From the NCBI GenBank assembly GCA_003648845.1, contig QMQA01000090.1, positions 1 through 5,848 of the forward strand: DNA of 5,848 nucleotides. The letters are read 5' to 3'. Under the pieces are notes generated by a model that was given only the letters and a program-made list of their open reading frames with translations, did no database searches and was not told the DNA's origin. Both the position numbers and the translations under genes were made by a program. This stretch comes from Candidatus Aerophobota bacterium. Its GTDB lineage: Bacteria > Aerophobota > Aerophobia > Aerophobales > B3-G15. Of this stretch, positions 1 to 5,848 are shown piece after piece (position 1 is the stretch's first letter; the number at the start of each line of letters is the position of its first letter).

Positions 1-915
1 GCACTTGAGGATTTAAAAAATTATGGGGATGTTACCTTGTATAACACTAAAGCTTCCTCTCAAGATGAGCTTATTCAGAGAATGAAGGAAGCTGAGGTAG
101 TAATAAATGTTCGAGCTTACTCTAAATTTACAGAAGAGGTTTTTAAATCCTGTCCTTCCTTAAAGCTTCTTTCCATCCTGGGAACAGGAACAGATAATGT
201 TGATCTTGAGGCTGCCACTAAGTATAACATTCTGGTGACCAATACTCCGGGATTTGCAGCTGTTGCCGTTGCCGAACATACATTAGCCTTGATGTTAGCG
301 GTAGCTCGAAGGATTTGCTTGATTGATAAAGAGGTAAAGGAAGGTAGCTGGCCCAGAGGACTTATGATGCAGCTTCATGGAAAGACTCTCGGTCTTATTG
401 GTTTAGGGGCAATAGGGGGGCAGCTTGCCAGAATTAGCAGGGGAATAGGAATGAAAGTTATCTCCTGGACATTCCATCCTTCGGAAGGGAGGGCAAAGGA
501 ATTTGGGGTTGAATTTGTCTCCCTGGAAGATCTGTTAAAAAGAGCGGATGTTATCTCCATACATTTAAGACTCACTCCTCAAACTAAAAATCTTATCGGG
601 GAAAAACAGTTCTCTTTAATGAAACCTACTGCTATCATTGTAAATACAGCAAGAGGTCCTATCATTGATCAGAAAGCACTGGTAGATGCCTTAACCAGAG
701 GGAAAATTGCTGGAGCAGGCCTGGATGTTTTTGAGAAAGAACCAATTCCTCCGGATGATCCCCTTCTTAAACTAAACAATGTGGTCCTTACCCCTCATAA
801 TGCTGGAATGACTCCAGAAACAATAGAAAAAGGTGCCCGGATGGCTGTGGATAATATTATTAACTACCTTAAGGGCAGCCCCACTTATGTGGTAAACAAG
901 GAGCTAATAAGATAA
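1..915 (+). CDS. D-2-hydroxyacid dehydrogenase, 5' end cut by the window
   Basis: The protein is an NAD(P)-dependent D-isomer-specific 2-hydroxyacid dehydrogenase of the phosphoglycerate/glyoxylate reductase type, which interconverts 2-oxo acids and D-2-hydroxy acids in the cytosol. The frame is open from base 1 and gives 304 residues. Family members are usually about 310-330 residues, so only a short N-terminal piece is missing, and the TTG at 37 is not a convincing start. Visible motifs are GTGTDNVD near 181-204, the Rossmann GLGAIG at 400-417, catalytic Arg in NTARGP (652-654), catalytic Glu in DVFEKEP (about 739-741) and catalytic His in TPHNAG (about 796-798). The spacing of Arg, Glu and His matches the family. 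The second Rossmann strand ends in SWTFHPS with no Asp, which hints at NADP use. No lesion is seen. Its product may feed or drain the pathway encoded downstream. The exact substrate is unknown. Confidence 0.93.
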   Translation, partial: ALEDLKNYGDVTLYNTKASSQDELIQRMKEAEVVINVRAYSKFTEEVFKSCPSLKLLSILGTGTDNVDLEAATKYNILVTNTPGFAAVAVAEHTLALMLAVARRICLIDKEVKEGSWPRGLMMQLHGKTLGLIGLGAIGGQLARISRGIGMKVISWTFHPSEGRAKEFGVEFVSLEDLLKRADVISIHLRLTPQTKNLIGEKQFSLMKPTAIIVNTARGPIIDQKALVDALTRGKIAGAGLDVFEKEPIPPDDPLLKLNNVVLTPHNAGMTPETIEKGARMAVDNIINYLKGSPTYVVNKELIR

Positions 916-994
916 GTGGAAGGAGGTGGTTATAAAAATCTAAGGTTAAGTAAGTGATAGAAGGATAGTGAGAGTAAAGTAGGAGGGATAAAAC
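916..994 (+). other. Spacer with an orphan Shine-Dalgarno-like site
   Basis: This 79-base gap holds a strong AAGGAGGTG at 920-928, right after the dehydrogenase stop. It is not followed by a usable gene: the only start in position, GTG at 926, hits a stop after five codons. The following bases are purine-rich. I see no convincing -35/-10 promoter pair and no hairpin terminator, so read-through from the dehydrogenase into the binding-protein gene is plausible. Confidence 0.4.
981..987 (+). promoter_or_regulatory. Ribosome binding site of the TAXI binding protein
   Basis: AGGAGGG lies 7 bases before the ATG at 995. It fixes that start, and the basic and hydrophobic signal peptide begins immediately after it. 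Confidence 0.8.
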
Positions 995-1969
995 ATGAGG
1001 TTAAAAAAAATTGCCACAAGCATAATTGTAGGTATGTTAGTTTTAGGACTTGGTGCATCAGCGTATGGGATTACATTAAAGGCTACTGCTGGAGGAGTAG
1101 GGGGAGTTTGGTATACAACGTTAGCAGGGTTGGCCGAGATTGTCCACAATAAGTATCCGGAAATTACTATTAGAGTGGTCCCTGGGGGTGGATTGATAAA
1201 TCAACCTCGAGTAGGTACAGGGGAATGTGAGTTAGGTTTTACTTTCCCACCGCAAGCACATGCAGCTAGAGAAGGCAACGAACCCTTTGACAAATCCTAC
1301 CCAGATATAATGTTGATAGCCACTGGATTAGGTAATTCCTATTTAACATTTGTAATAGCTGAAGAAACCGGAATAACCTCCATTGAAGAAATTGTAAACC
1401 GAAAATATCCTTTAAGAATTGCTGTTGAAAGAAGAGGAACAACAGATGAATGGGCCCATAGAAAGGTGTGGGAGTATTACGGAGTAACCTATGAGGATAT
1501 CTCTAAGTAGGGTGGAAAGGTATATCATGCTGGATATGGAGACCAGGCTACATTATTTAAAGATCGAGATGTGGATGCTTTGTTTGAGAACATTGCTGTT
1601 CCAGCCTCAGCTATTATGGAGGCGAAGATTGCGCGTAGGATTAGAATACTCCCTTTGCCCAAGGGGCTGGTAGATTACCTCCATGAAAAATACGCTTTCG
1701 CTAAAGGGAAAATACCGGCTGGCTCTTATGGAGTGGTAGAGTATGATCTTCCATCTTGTGTGAGTAGTGGAACAATTATGGTGAATAGAAATGTACCAGA
1801 AGATGTAGTGTATAAGATAACTAAAGCGATATGTGAGAGTCCAGAGGAAGTACACGCTATTCATAGTAGTTGTAGAGTGTTTGACCCGAAAGTAGCTTGG
1901 AAAGATGTAGGCGGTCCACTTCATCCAGGAGCAGAGCGTTACTATAGAGAAAAGGGCTATATAAAGTAA
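995..1969 (+). pseudogene. TAXI-family TRAP transporter solute-binding protein, interrupted by in-frame TAG
   Basis: This is the extracytoplasmic receptor of a TAXI-type TRAP transporter. The frame has 324 codons before the terminal TAA, the usual TAXI length, but codon 172 (1508-1510) is TAG. Both halves are in the same frame, so this is a nonsense codon and not a frameshift. Residues 1-23 form a signal peptide (RLKK, hydrophobic core, cleavage probably after ASA) with no lipobox Cys. The mature part opens with the TAXI-like ATAGGVGGVWY and continues through VVPGGG and LGFTFPPQAHA. After the TAG, GGKVYHAGYGDQ, VDALFENIAVP and the C-terminal PGAERYYREKGYIK follow without a gap. Termination at 1510 would give 171 residues without the second lobe and should not bind substrate. 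An ATG at 1571 gives a C-terminal fragment with no signal peptide. It pairs with the fused permease downstream. The ligand is unknown; family members are linked to carboxylates and some amino acids. Family assignment is firm; loss of function is likely but not proven. Confidence 0.85.
1508..1510 (+). other. Premature amber codon in the TAXI binding protein
   Basis: The reading is ...YEDISK, TAG, GGKVYHAGY... in one uninterrupted frame. From memory of the family this position is often Trp (a WGGKV-type motif), so a single TGG to TAG change is the simplest origin. That ancestral residue is an inference. Confidence 0.85.
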
Positions 1970-1991
1970 ACACTTAAATTCGAAGAAGAAT

Positions 1992-2031
1992 GCCGGGGGG
2001 CTGGAAAAAAAGTCCCTCCGGCTTATTATTT
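1992..2031 (+). terminator. Likely intrinsic terminator between binding protein and permease
   Basis: GCCGGGGGG (1992-2000) pairs with CCCTCCGGC (2014-2022) over 9 positions, with one G-U wobble in the RNA and a 13-base A-rich loop. TTATTATTT (2023-2031) follows; it is T-rich but broken by A, so termination may be partial. It lies 22 bases after the binding-protein stop. Its position fits the common arrangement in which binding protein is made in excess over permease. No promoter is evident between it and the permease start. Confidence 0.75.
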
Positions 2032-2062
2032 CCATATATACACGTAGAGTTTAAAAATACTC

Positions 2063-2068
2063 AGGGAG
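2063..2068 (+). promoter_or_regulatory. Ribosome binding site of the TRAP permease
   Basis: AGGGAG lies 7 bases before the ATG at 2076. It is weaker than the sites of the other genes in the cluster. It supports this start, which leads directly into the first membrane segment. Confidence 0.6.
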
Positions 2069-3125
2069 AAAGTGAATGCGGAGTATCAAAGGAGCTACAA
2101 ATAAAATCATAACAGTAATTGCTGTATCTGCTTCGATATTCCAGCTTTACACTGCTGGATGGGGAGTTTTTGAGCCAAGGTTACAGCGGAGTATTCATCT
2201 GTTTTTCCTTTTACCTTTAGCATTTTTGTTGTTTCCCGCTACAAAAAAATCACCAAAAGATAAGCCAACTTTATTAGATATAGTTCTTGCAATACTGGCC
2301 GTGGCAGTAAATTTGCTAATTATAATTGAATGTGAGAGGTTAAATTTAAGATGGGAACATGTAGCTCCACTATTGCCGAGAGAGTTAGTGTTAGGTACCA
2401 TAGCGATTTTTCTTATTATAGAAGCTACCAGGCGAGTAGTAACTCCTGTATTGGCAATATTGGCTATAGGCTTCATTTTGTATTTACCTCTCGGTCCTTA
2501 TATGCCTGGTCTGCTTGCCCATGGGGGCTTCTCTTATTCTAGAATTGTTGAGCTTTTTTATTTACTCTCCGACGAAGGTATTTATGGAATAATGACAGGA
2601 GTTTCTGCTACTTATGTATTTTTATTTGTACTTTTCGGAGCTTTTATATTAAATACAGGGACCGGAACTTTCATAATTAATCTTGCTACTCGATTGGCGG
2701 GAAGAGCAAGAGGTGGACCAGCTAAAATAGCAGTATTAGGGAGTGGTTTATTTGGAACTATTACTGGGGTTGCTACAGCTAATGTATATACTACCGGCTC
2801 CTTCACTATTCCTATGATGAAGAAGCTTGGGTATAAGCCTCAATTTGCAGGAGCAGTGGAGGCAGCAGCTTCTACAGGAGGGCAGTACATGCCTCCGATC
2901 ATGGGAGCAGCAGCTTTTGTAATGGCTGAGATTACCGGGATTTCTTACATTAAAATAGCCATTTCTGCTTTTCTAAGTGCGGTGCTTTATTATTTAGCGG
3001 TGGGATTTATGGTACATTTCGAGGCTGTAAAGTTAGGCCTTAAAGGTATCTCTAAAAAAGAAATGCCCAGCTTAAAGAGAATCTTTCGTCAATCTTATCT
3101 TATTATACCTATTCTAATTTTATCC

Positions 3126-3128
3126 TAA
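3126..3128 (+). other. Premature ochre codon in the TRAP permease
   Basis: The reading is ...IIPILILS, TAA, YLAKGYSPLKAAF... in the same frame on both sides. Thirty sense codons separate the TAA from the next in-frame ATG at 3219, and they translate into a plausible continuation of the permease, so no base has been gained or lost. The original codon cannot be determined; TTA (Leu) is one single-base source that would suit a membrane segment. Confidence 0.85.
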
Positions 3129-3984
3129 TATTTAGCAAAAGGTTATTCTCCTTTAAAAGCGGCATTTTATTCAATATGTTCAATAATTCCTGTAAGTTTT
3201 CTTGGTAGAGGATCGAGAATGACACCTAAGAGGATAATATGTACATTAGAAACGGGAGCTAAGAACGCTATTATGATTGCAGTGGCTTGTACCTGCGCTG
3301 GTATGATAGTTACTGTAGTAACTCATACTGGTTTAGGTTTAGCTTTCAGTACCATAGCTCTTACGCTTTCTCATGGAAAATTGTTTTTAGTTCTTCTTAT
3401 GGTTATGGTAAGTGCTTTGATTTTGGGTACCGGTGTCCCCAGTACAGCAGCCTATATATTGGCCTCTACTTTAGGAGTGCCTGTTTTGGTAAAACTTGGC
3501 GTAGATCTTTTAGCAGCGCATTTATTTACGTATTACTTTGTAATATTGGCTTGCTGTACGCCTCCGGTAGCAGTTTGTGCTTATGCAGGGGCCGCAATAG
3601 CAGGATCGGAACCTATGAAGACAGGTTTTCAAGCTTTCAAATTAGCTCTTGCTGGATTTATTGTGCCATATATGTATGTTTATAACCCTGTTTTGATTCT
3701 TAGAGGGCCCATGGAAAAGATAATTATAGCTGCTGTTACAGCCCTGATAGGGGTTATAGTTCTGGCAGCAGGTTTAGAGGATCATTTTTTGACCAAGACA
3801 AATATTTTTGAAAGGATTTTACTTGTGGGGGGTGGTGTAGCTCTAATTGCACCTAAACTCCAGGTTTCTCTATTGGGAGGTTGTTTGGTTGGAATATGTG
3901 TAATTATTCAAGTAATAAAGAGAAAGAAAGAAATATTTCTTGCACAGAAAAAGGCATTTTATTTTGGAGGAATCTTCTTGAGGC

Positions 3985-3992
3985 AAGGAGGT
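3985..3992 (+). promoter_or_regulatory. Ribosome binding site of the racemase gene, inside the permease end
   Basis: AAGGAGGT lies 5 bases before the ATG at 3998, within the last codons of the permease frame. Because it is strong, the racemase could still be translated although ribosomes on the permease stop 860 bases upstream. In an intact cluster, the 13-base gene overlap suggests translational coupling. Confidence 0.8.
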
Positions 3993-3997
3993 AAAAG

Positions 3998-4729
3998 ATG
4001 CCAAAAATAGTGAAAGGCGGACGAAATCTTTATGGACAAGCAATTGGGATAATTATGTTGGAAACGAAGTTTCCTCGAATTCCAGGAGATATGGGGAATG
4101 CGACTACTTGGGATTTCCCAGTAGCGTATAGAATTGTAAAAGGAGCCTCTCCTACCAGGGTAGTAAGGGAAGGAGATCCAAAGTTATTAAAACCTTTTAT
4201 TGAGGCAGCTCAAGATTTAGAAAAAATGGGTGTGAGAGCTATTACTACAAATTGTGGTTTTTTGGCTATGTTCCAAAAGGAAATGGCTGATGCAGTAAAT
4301 GTTCCAGTGTTTACTTCTAGTTTAATTCAAGTACCTTTGGTTTATAGAATGCTCAAAAGCGATCAAAAAGTAGGTATAATTACAGTGAGTTCTCGATCAT
4401 TAACAGAAAAGCATTTGTCTGCTGTAGGAGCAGACGGTATTCCTATGGTAATTATGGGAACAGAAGATGGAGAAGAGTTTACCAAAGTTATGCTTGAAGA
4501 TAAGCTTATATATGATATAGAAAAAGCTAAAAGTGATTTAATAACTGTAGCTGAAAGATTAGTTACTCAACATCCTGAGATAGGAGCAATAGTTCTTGAA
4601 TGCACTAATATGCCTCCGTTCGCAAAGTTTATCCAGGATAAGACCGGTTTACCAGTGTTCGATATTTATACCTTGACCAATATGGTGTACCATACCATAG
4701 TGAGAAAGGAATTTACAGGATATATGTGA
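3998..4729 (+). CDS. Aspartate/glutamate/hydantoin racemase family protein
   Basis: This 243-residue cytosolic protein belongs to the Asp/Glu/hydantoin racemase superfamily, whose members use two cysteines as acid and base to invert an alpha carbon or, in relatives, isomerise or cleave small carboxylates. Both cysteines are visible: Cys86 in ITTNCGFLA and Cys202 in VLECTNMPP, each at the end of a predicted beta strand in the two pseudo-symmetric halves. The N-terminal IGIIML strand, followed by FPRIPGDMGN, resembles a subgroup often annotated only as racemase family, not the cell-wall glutamate racemase MurI. Length is normal and the frame is open throughout. The start at 3998 is fixed by its ribosome binding site and overlaps the permease end by 13 bases; the dehydratase starts 18 bases after the TGA stop. 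The gene appears intact between two broken neighbours. The substrate is unknown; its company suggests a carboxylate or amino acid imported by the TRAP system. Confidence 0.88.
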   Translation: MPKIVKGGRNLYGQAIGIIMLETKFPRIPGDMGNATTWDFPVAYRIVKGASPTRVVREGDPKLLKPFIEAAQDLEKMGVRAITTNCGFLAMFQKEMADAVNVPVFTSSLIQVPLVYRMLKSDQKVGIITVSSRSLTEKHLSAVGADGIPMVIMGTEDGEEFTKVMLEDKLIYDIEKAKSDLITVAERLVTQHPEIGAIVLECTNMPPFAKFIQDKTGLPVFDIYTLTNMVYHTIVRKEFTGYM

Positions 4730-4731
4730 AG

Positions 4732-4739
4732 AAGGAGGG
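4732..4739 (+). promoter_or_regulatory. Ribosome binding site of the dehydratase
   Basis: AAGGAGGG lies 8 bases before the ATG at 4748. A second ATG follows directly at 4751 with an 11-base spacing, so 4748 is the better start, though the two differ by only one residue. Confidence 0.75.
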
Positions 4740-4747
4740 AAAATTTT

Positions 4748-5848
4748 ATGATGGTTAATAAATCCAAATACATTGTGGGTGAAATTGATGTTAATGAATT
4801 AGGCGAGAATCTTCGCAGGGCTCTTTCTCGAGCAATGGGCTATAGAGACAAGGATTTCGAAAAACCATTTGTTGCTGTAGTTCATGGCTGGAGCGAAATT
4901 AGTCCAGGCCATTTTCACTTAAGAATTGTAGCCAGATATGTTAAGGAAGCTATAAGTGCAAGCGGAGGAACCCCTGCTGAAATCATAATCCCGGGGATAT
5001 GTGGATCAATGAGTGGAGGATTACCGGTTTTTAGATATAATGTCCCATATCGTGATTTTGCAGCTTCTTTGATAGAAATAATGATCAGTCTTAATCGATT
5101 TGATGGGGCGGTTTTGATTCCTACCTGTGACAATGTAGTACCTGCTTACTTAATGGCTGCTGCCCGAACTAATATCCCTACAATTTTGCTTACTGGAGGA
5201 TACATGCAACCTGGAGAATATAAAGGTAAATCTATCACTGCCTTTAATGTATCTAAAGAATATGGCAGGTTTGTTGCAGGCGGGATTGAAAAAGAGGAGT
5301 TAGACGAGATAATAAATTGCGCCTGCCCAACACCAGGAGCTTGTCCTGAGATGGGCACTGCCAATACGATGTGTACTGCCTCAGAAGTTTTGGGGATGTC
5401 CTTACCCGGCAATACCTGTATACCAGCAAGCGATGCTCGTTTATTGAGATTGGCAAGACAAGCTGGAGAACAAATATTATATCTAATCAAGGAAAAAATT
5501 AGACCAAGCGACATAATGCCAGAGAAGCTTTTGAAAATGCCATTAAGGTTGTTTTAGCAGTGGGTGGATCTCCTAATGCTATAATTCATCTCCCTGCTAT
5601 TGCCCGAGAGTTGGATATTGACCTTAAATTAGATCTATGGGATAAATTTAGCAGGGAAATCCCGTTTATTTGTAGCATTTTGCCTAATAGGCCTGGTTAT
5701 ACCATGGAAGATCTGGATCGAGCTGGAGGAATACAGGCAGTAATGAGAGAATTAAGACCCTTTCTTCATTCTCAGCTAAAAACAGTTAATGGGAAGACCT
5801 TGGAAGAAAATTTCCAAAATGCGGTAGTTCGGGATCGAAATATAATAA
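4748..5848 (+). pseudogene. IlvD/Edd family dehydratase, frameshifted and cut by the window end
   Basis: This is a member of the dihydroxy-acid/phosphogluconate/sugar-acid dehydratase family, iron-sulfur enzymes that remove water from hydroxy acids. The first frame covers residues 1-257 and includes SPGHFHLRI (52-60), LIPTCDN (123-129), CPTPGACPEMGTANTM (193-208), LGMSLPGN (215-222) and IRPSDIM. It then runs out of frame and stops at 5557. The family sequence resumes in the +1-coordinate frame from 5518 with AREAFENAIKVV, GGSPNAIIHLPAIARE, GYTMEDLDRAGG and VVRDRNII, open to the last base. One missing base at about 5516-5520 explains this. Cys127 and Cys199 match two iron-sulfur ligands, and PGH replaces the PCN that carries the third Cys in [2Fe-2S] members. 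The Lys of the CDK motif is Asn129, and the DG-x-x-MGH motif is replaced by CGSMSGG, so the substrate may differ from that of IlvD. The C-terminal third lies outside the window. Without correction the product is 269 residues and inactive. Confidence 0.85.
5516..5520 (+). other. Frameshift site in the IlvD/Edd dehydratase
   Basis: The frame coding ...RPSDIM ends at ATG 5516-5518; the frame coding REAFENAI begins at AGA 5521. The usual family sequence here is of the type DIL/M-T-R-E-A-F-E-N-A. Inserting one base between ATG and CC (for example ATG ACC AGA GAA) restores it exactly, so a single-base deletion is the simplest account. The site is not in a homopolymer run and has no slippery heptamer. 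Confidence 0.8.

Larger units (their letters stand above)
2076..4010 (+). pseudogene. Fused (DctQM-type) TRAP transporter permease of the TAXI class, interrupted by in-frame TAA
   Basis: This is the membrane part of the TRAP transporter, with small and large subunits fused in one chain, as is typical for TAXI systems. The frame spans 644 codons before the terminal TAG, and codon 351 (3126-3128) is TAA. The first part has several hydrophobic segments (about residues 9-27, 40-54, 66-87, 101-116, 120-138, 178-193, 290-313). It also carries the diagnostic stretch from GLFGTITG (225-231) through TTGSFTIPMMKKLGYKP to ASTGGQYMPPIMGAAAF (to about 281). After the TAA the frame resumes with YLAKGYSPLKAAF, then a DctM-like half with TGVPSTAAYI (about 452-461) and CCTPPVAVCAYAGAAIAGSEP. 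The stop lies in a hydrophobic segment, so the 350-residue product would lack the C-terminal half. An ATG at 3219 with a weak GAGG could start a 263-residue C-terminal piece, but one membrane segment (3129-3218) would be lost. The terminal TAG is followed at once by TGA in frame. Most likely a recent pseudogene. Confidence 0.85.

Noticed and set aside
1508..1571. Frameshift as the cause of the broken binding protein
   Set aside because: Both halves are in the same frame, and the codons between TAG and the ATG at 1571 encode good TAXI sequence (GGKVYHAGYGDQ), so the lesion is only the stop codon.
1607..2035. Open frame of 142 codons on the - strand
   Set aside because: It is antisense to the well-supported TAXI gene and runs through the terminator. 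Its protein is rich in Phe, Tyr and Ser in a shadow-like way, with no recognisable domain.
2047..2062. Small inverted repeat GAGT/ACTC upstream of the permease
   Set aside because: The arms are only 4 bases with an 8-base AT-rich loop; this is expected by chance and is not enough for an operator.
3287..3685. Open frame of 132 codons on the + strand in another frame
   Set aside because: It overlaps the DctM-like half of the permease in a different frame and has an aromatic- and Ser-rich composition without motifs. The + frames at 1491-1673 and 2351-2542 are shadows too.
5146..5514. Open frame of 122 codons on the - strand
   Set aside because: It lies opposite conserved IlvD/Edd motifs and shows no domain; it is a shadow of the coding strand. 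The shorter - strand frames at 375-575, 946-1149, 2195-2476, 2612-2806, 4915-5133 and 5253-5456 are rejected likewise.
5510..5530. Programmed ribosomal frameshift in the dehydratase
   Set aside because: There is no slippery heptamer at the junction, no obvious stimulatory hairpin, and no reason known for recoding in IlvD/Edd genes. A one-base deletion is simpler.
1..5848. Mobile elements, CRISPR arrays, tRNA or rRNA genes
   Set aside because: No transposase-like frame, terminal repeats, regularly spaced repeats, or cloverleaf-like sequence was seen, so the lesions are not due to an insertion element.

Overview
The window is bacterial DNA with AT-leaning codon use and strong AGGAGG-type Shine-Dalgarno sites. 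All genes lie on the + strand, closely spaced, and read as one catabolic or uptake cluster. The gene types (TAXI-type TRAP transporter, IlvD/Edd dehydratase, Asp/Glu-type racemase, D-2-hydroxyacid dehydrogenase) and the strong ribosome binding sites would fit an anaerobe of the Clostridia, Synergistota or Atribacterota kind. That placement is a guess; no taxonomic marker gene is present.

Layout. Bases 1-915: the end of a D-2-hydroxyacid dehydrogenase that begins just outside the window. 995-1969: a TAXI-family solute-binding protein interrupted by an in-frame TAG at 1508-1510. 1992-2031: a likely intrinsic terminator. 2076-4010: a fused TRAP permease interrupted by an in-frame TAA at 3126-3128. 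3998-4729: an intact Asp/Glu/hydantoin racemase family protein that overlaps the permease end by 13 bases. 4748-5848: an IlvD/Edd family dehydratase with a one-base frameshift near 5516-5520, running off the window end. No stretch over 300 bases lacks a gene.

How the parts would work together (inference): the binding protein captures a carboxylate outside the membrane, the fused permease imports it with a cation gradient, and the dehydratase, racemase and dehydrogenase act on hydroxy or amino acid intermediates. The substrate cannot be read from the sequence.

The most striking feature is that three of the five genes each carry exactly one inactivating lesion of a different kind (TAG, TAA, -1 frameshift). 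Homology runs cleanly on both sides of every lesion, and the two remaining genes are open. This looks like recent, early-stage decay of the whole pathway, or a sequence with uncorrected errors. Recoding is possible for the stops but less likely. A second point is that the dehydratase lacks recognisable metal-ligand residues of classical IlvD (CDN in place of CDK, and no DG-x-x-MGH motif), so it is probably not a standard dihydroxy-acid dehydratase.
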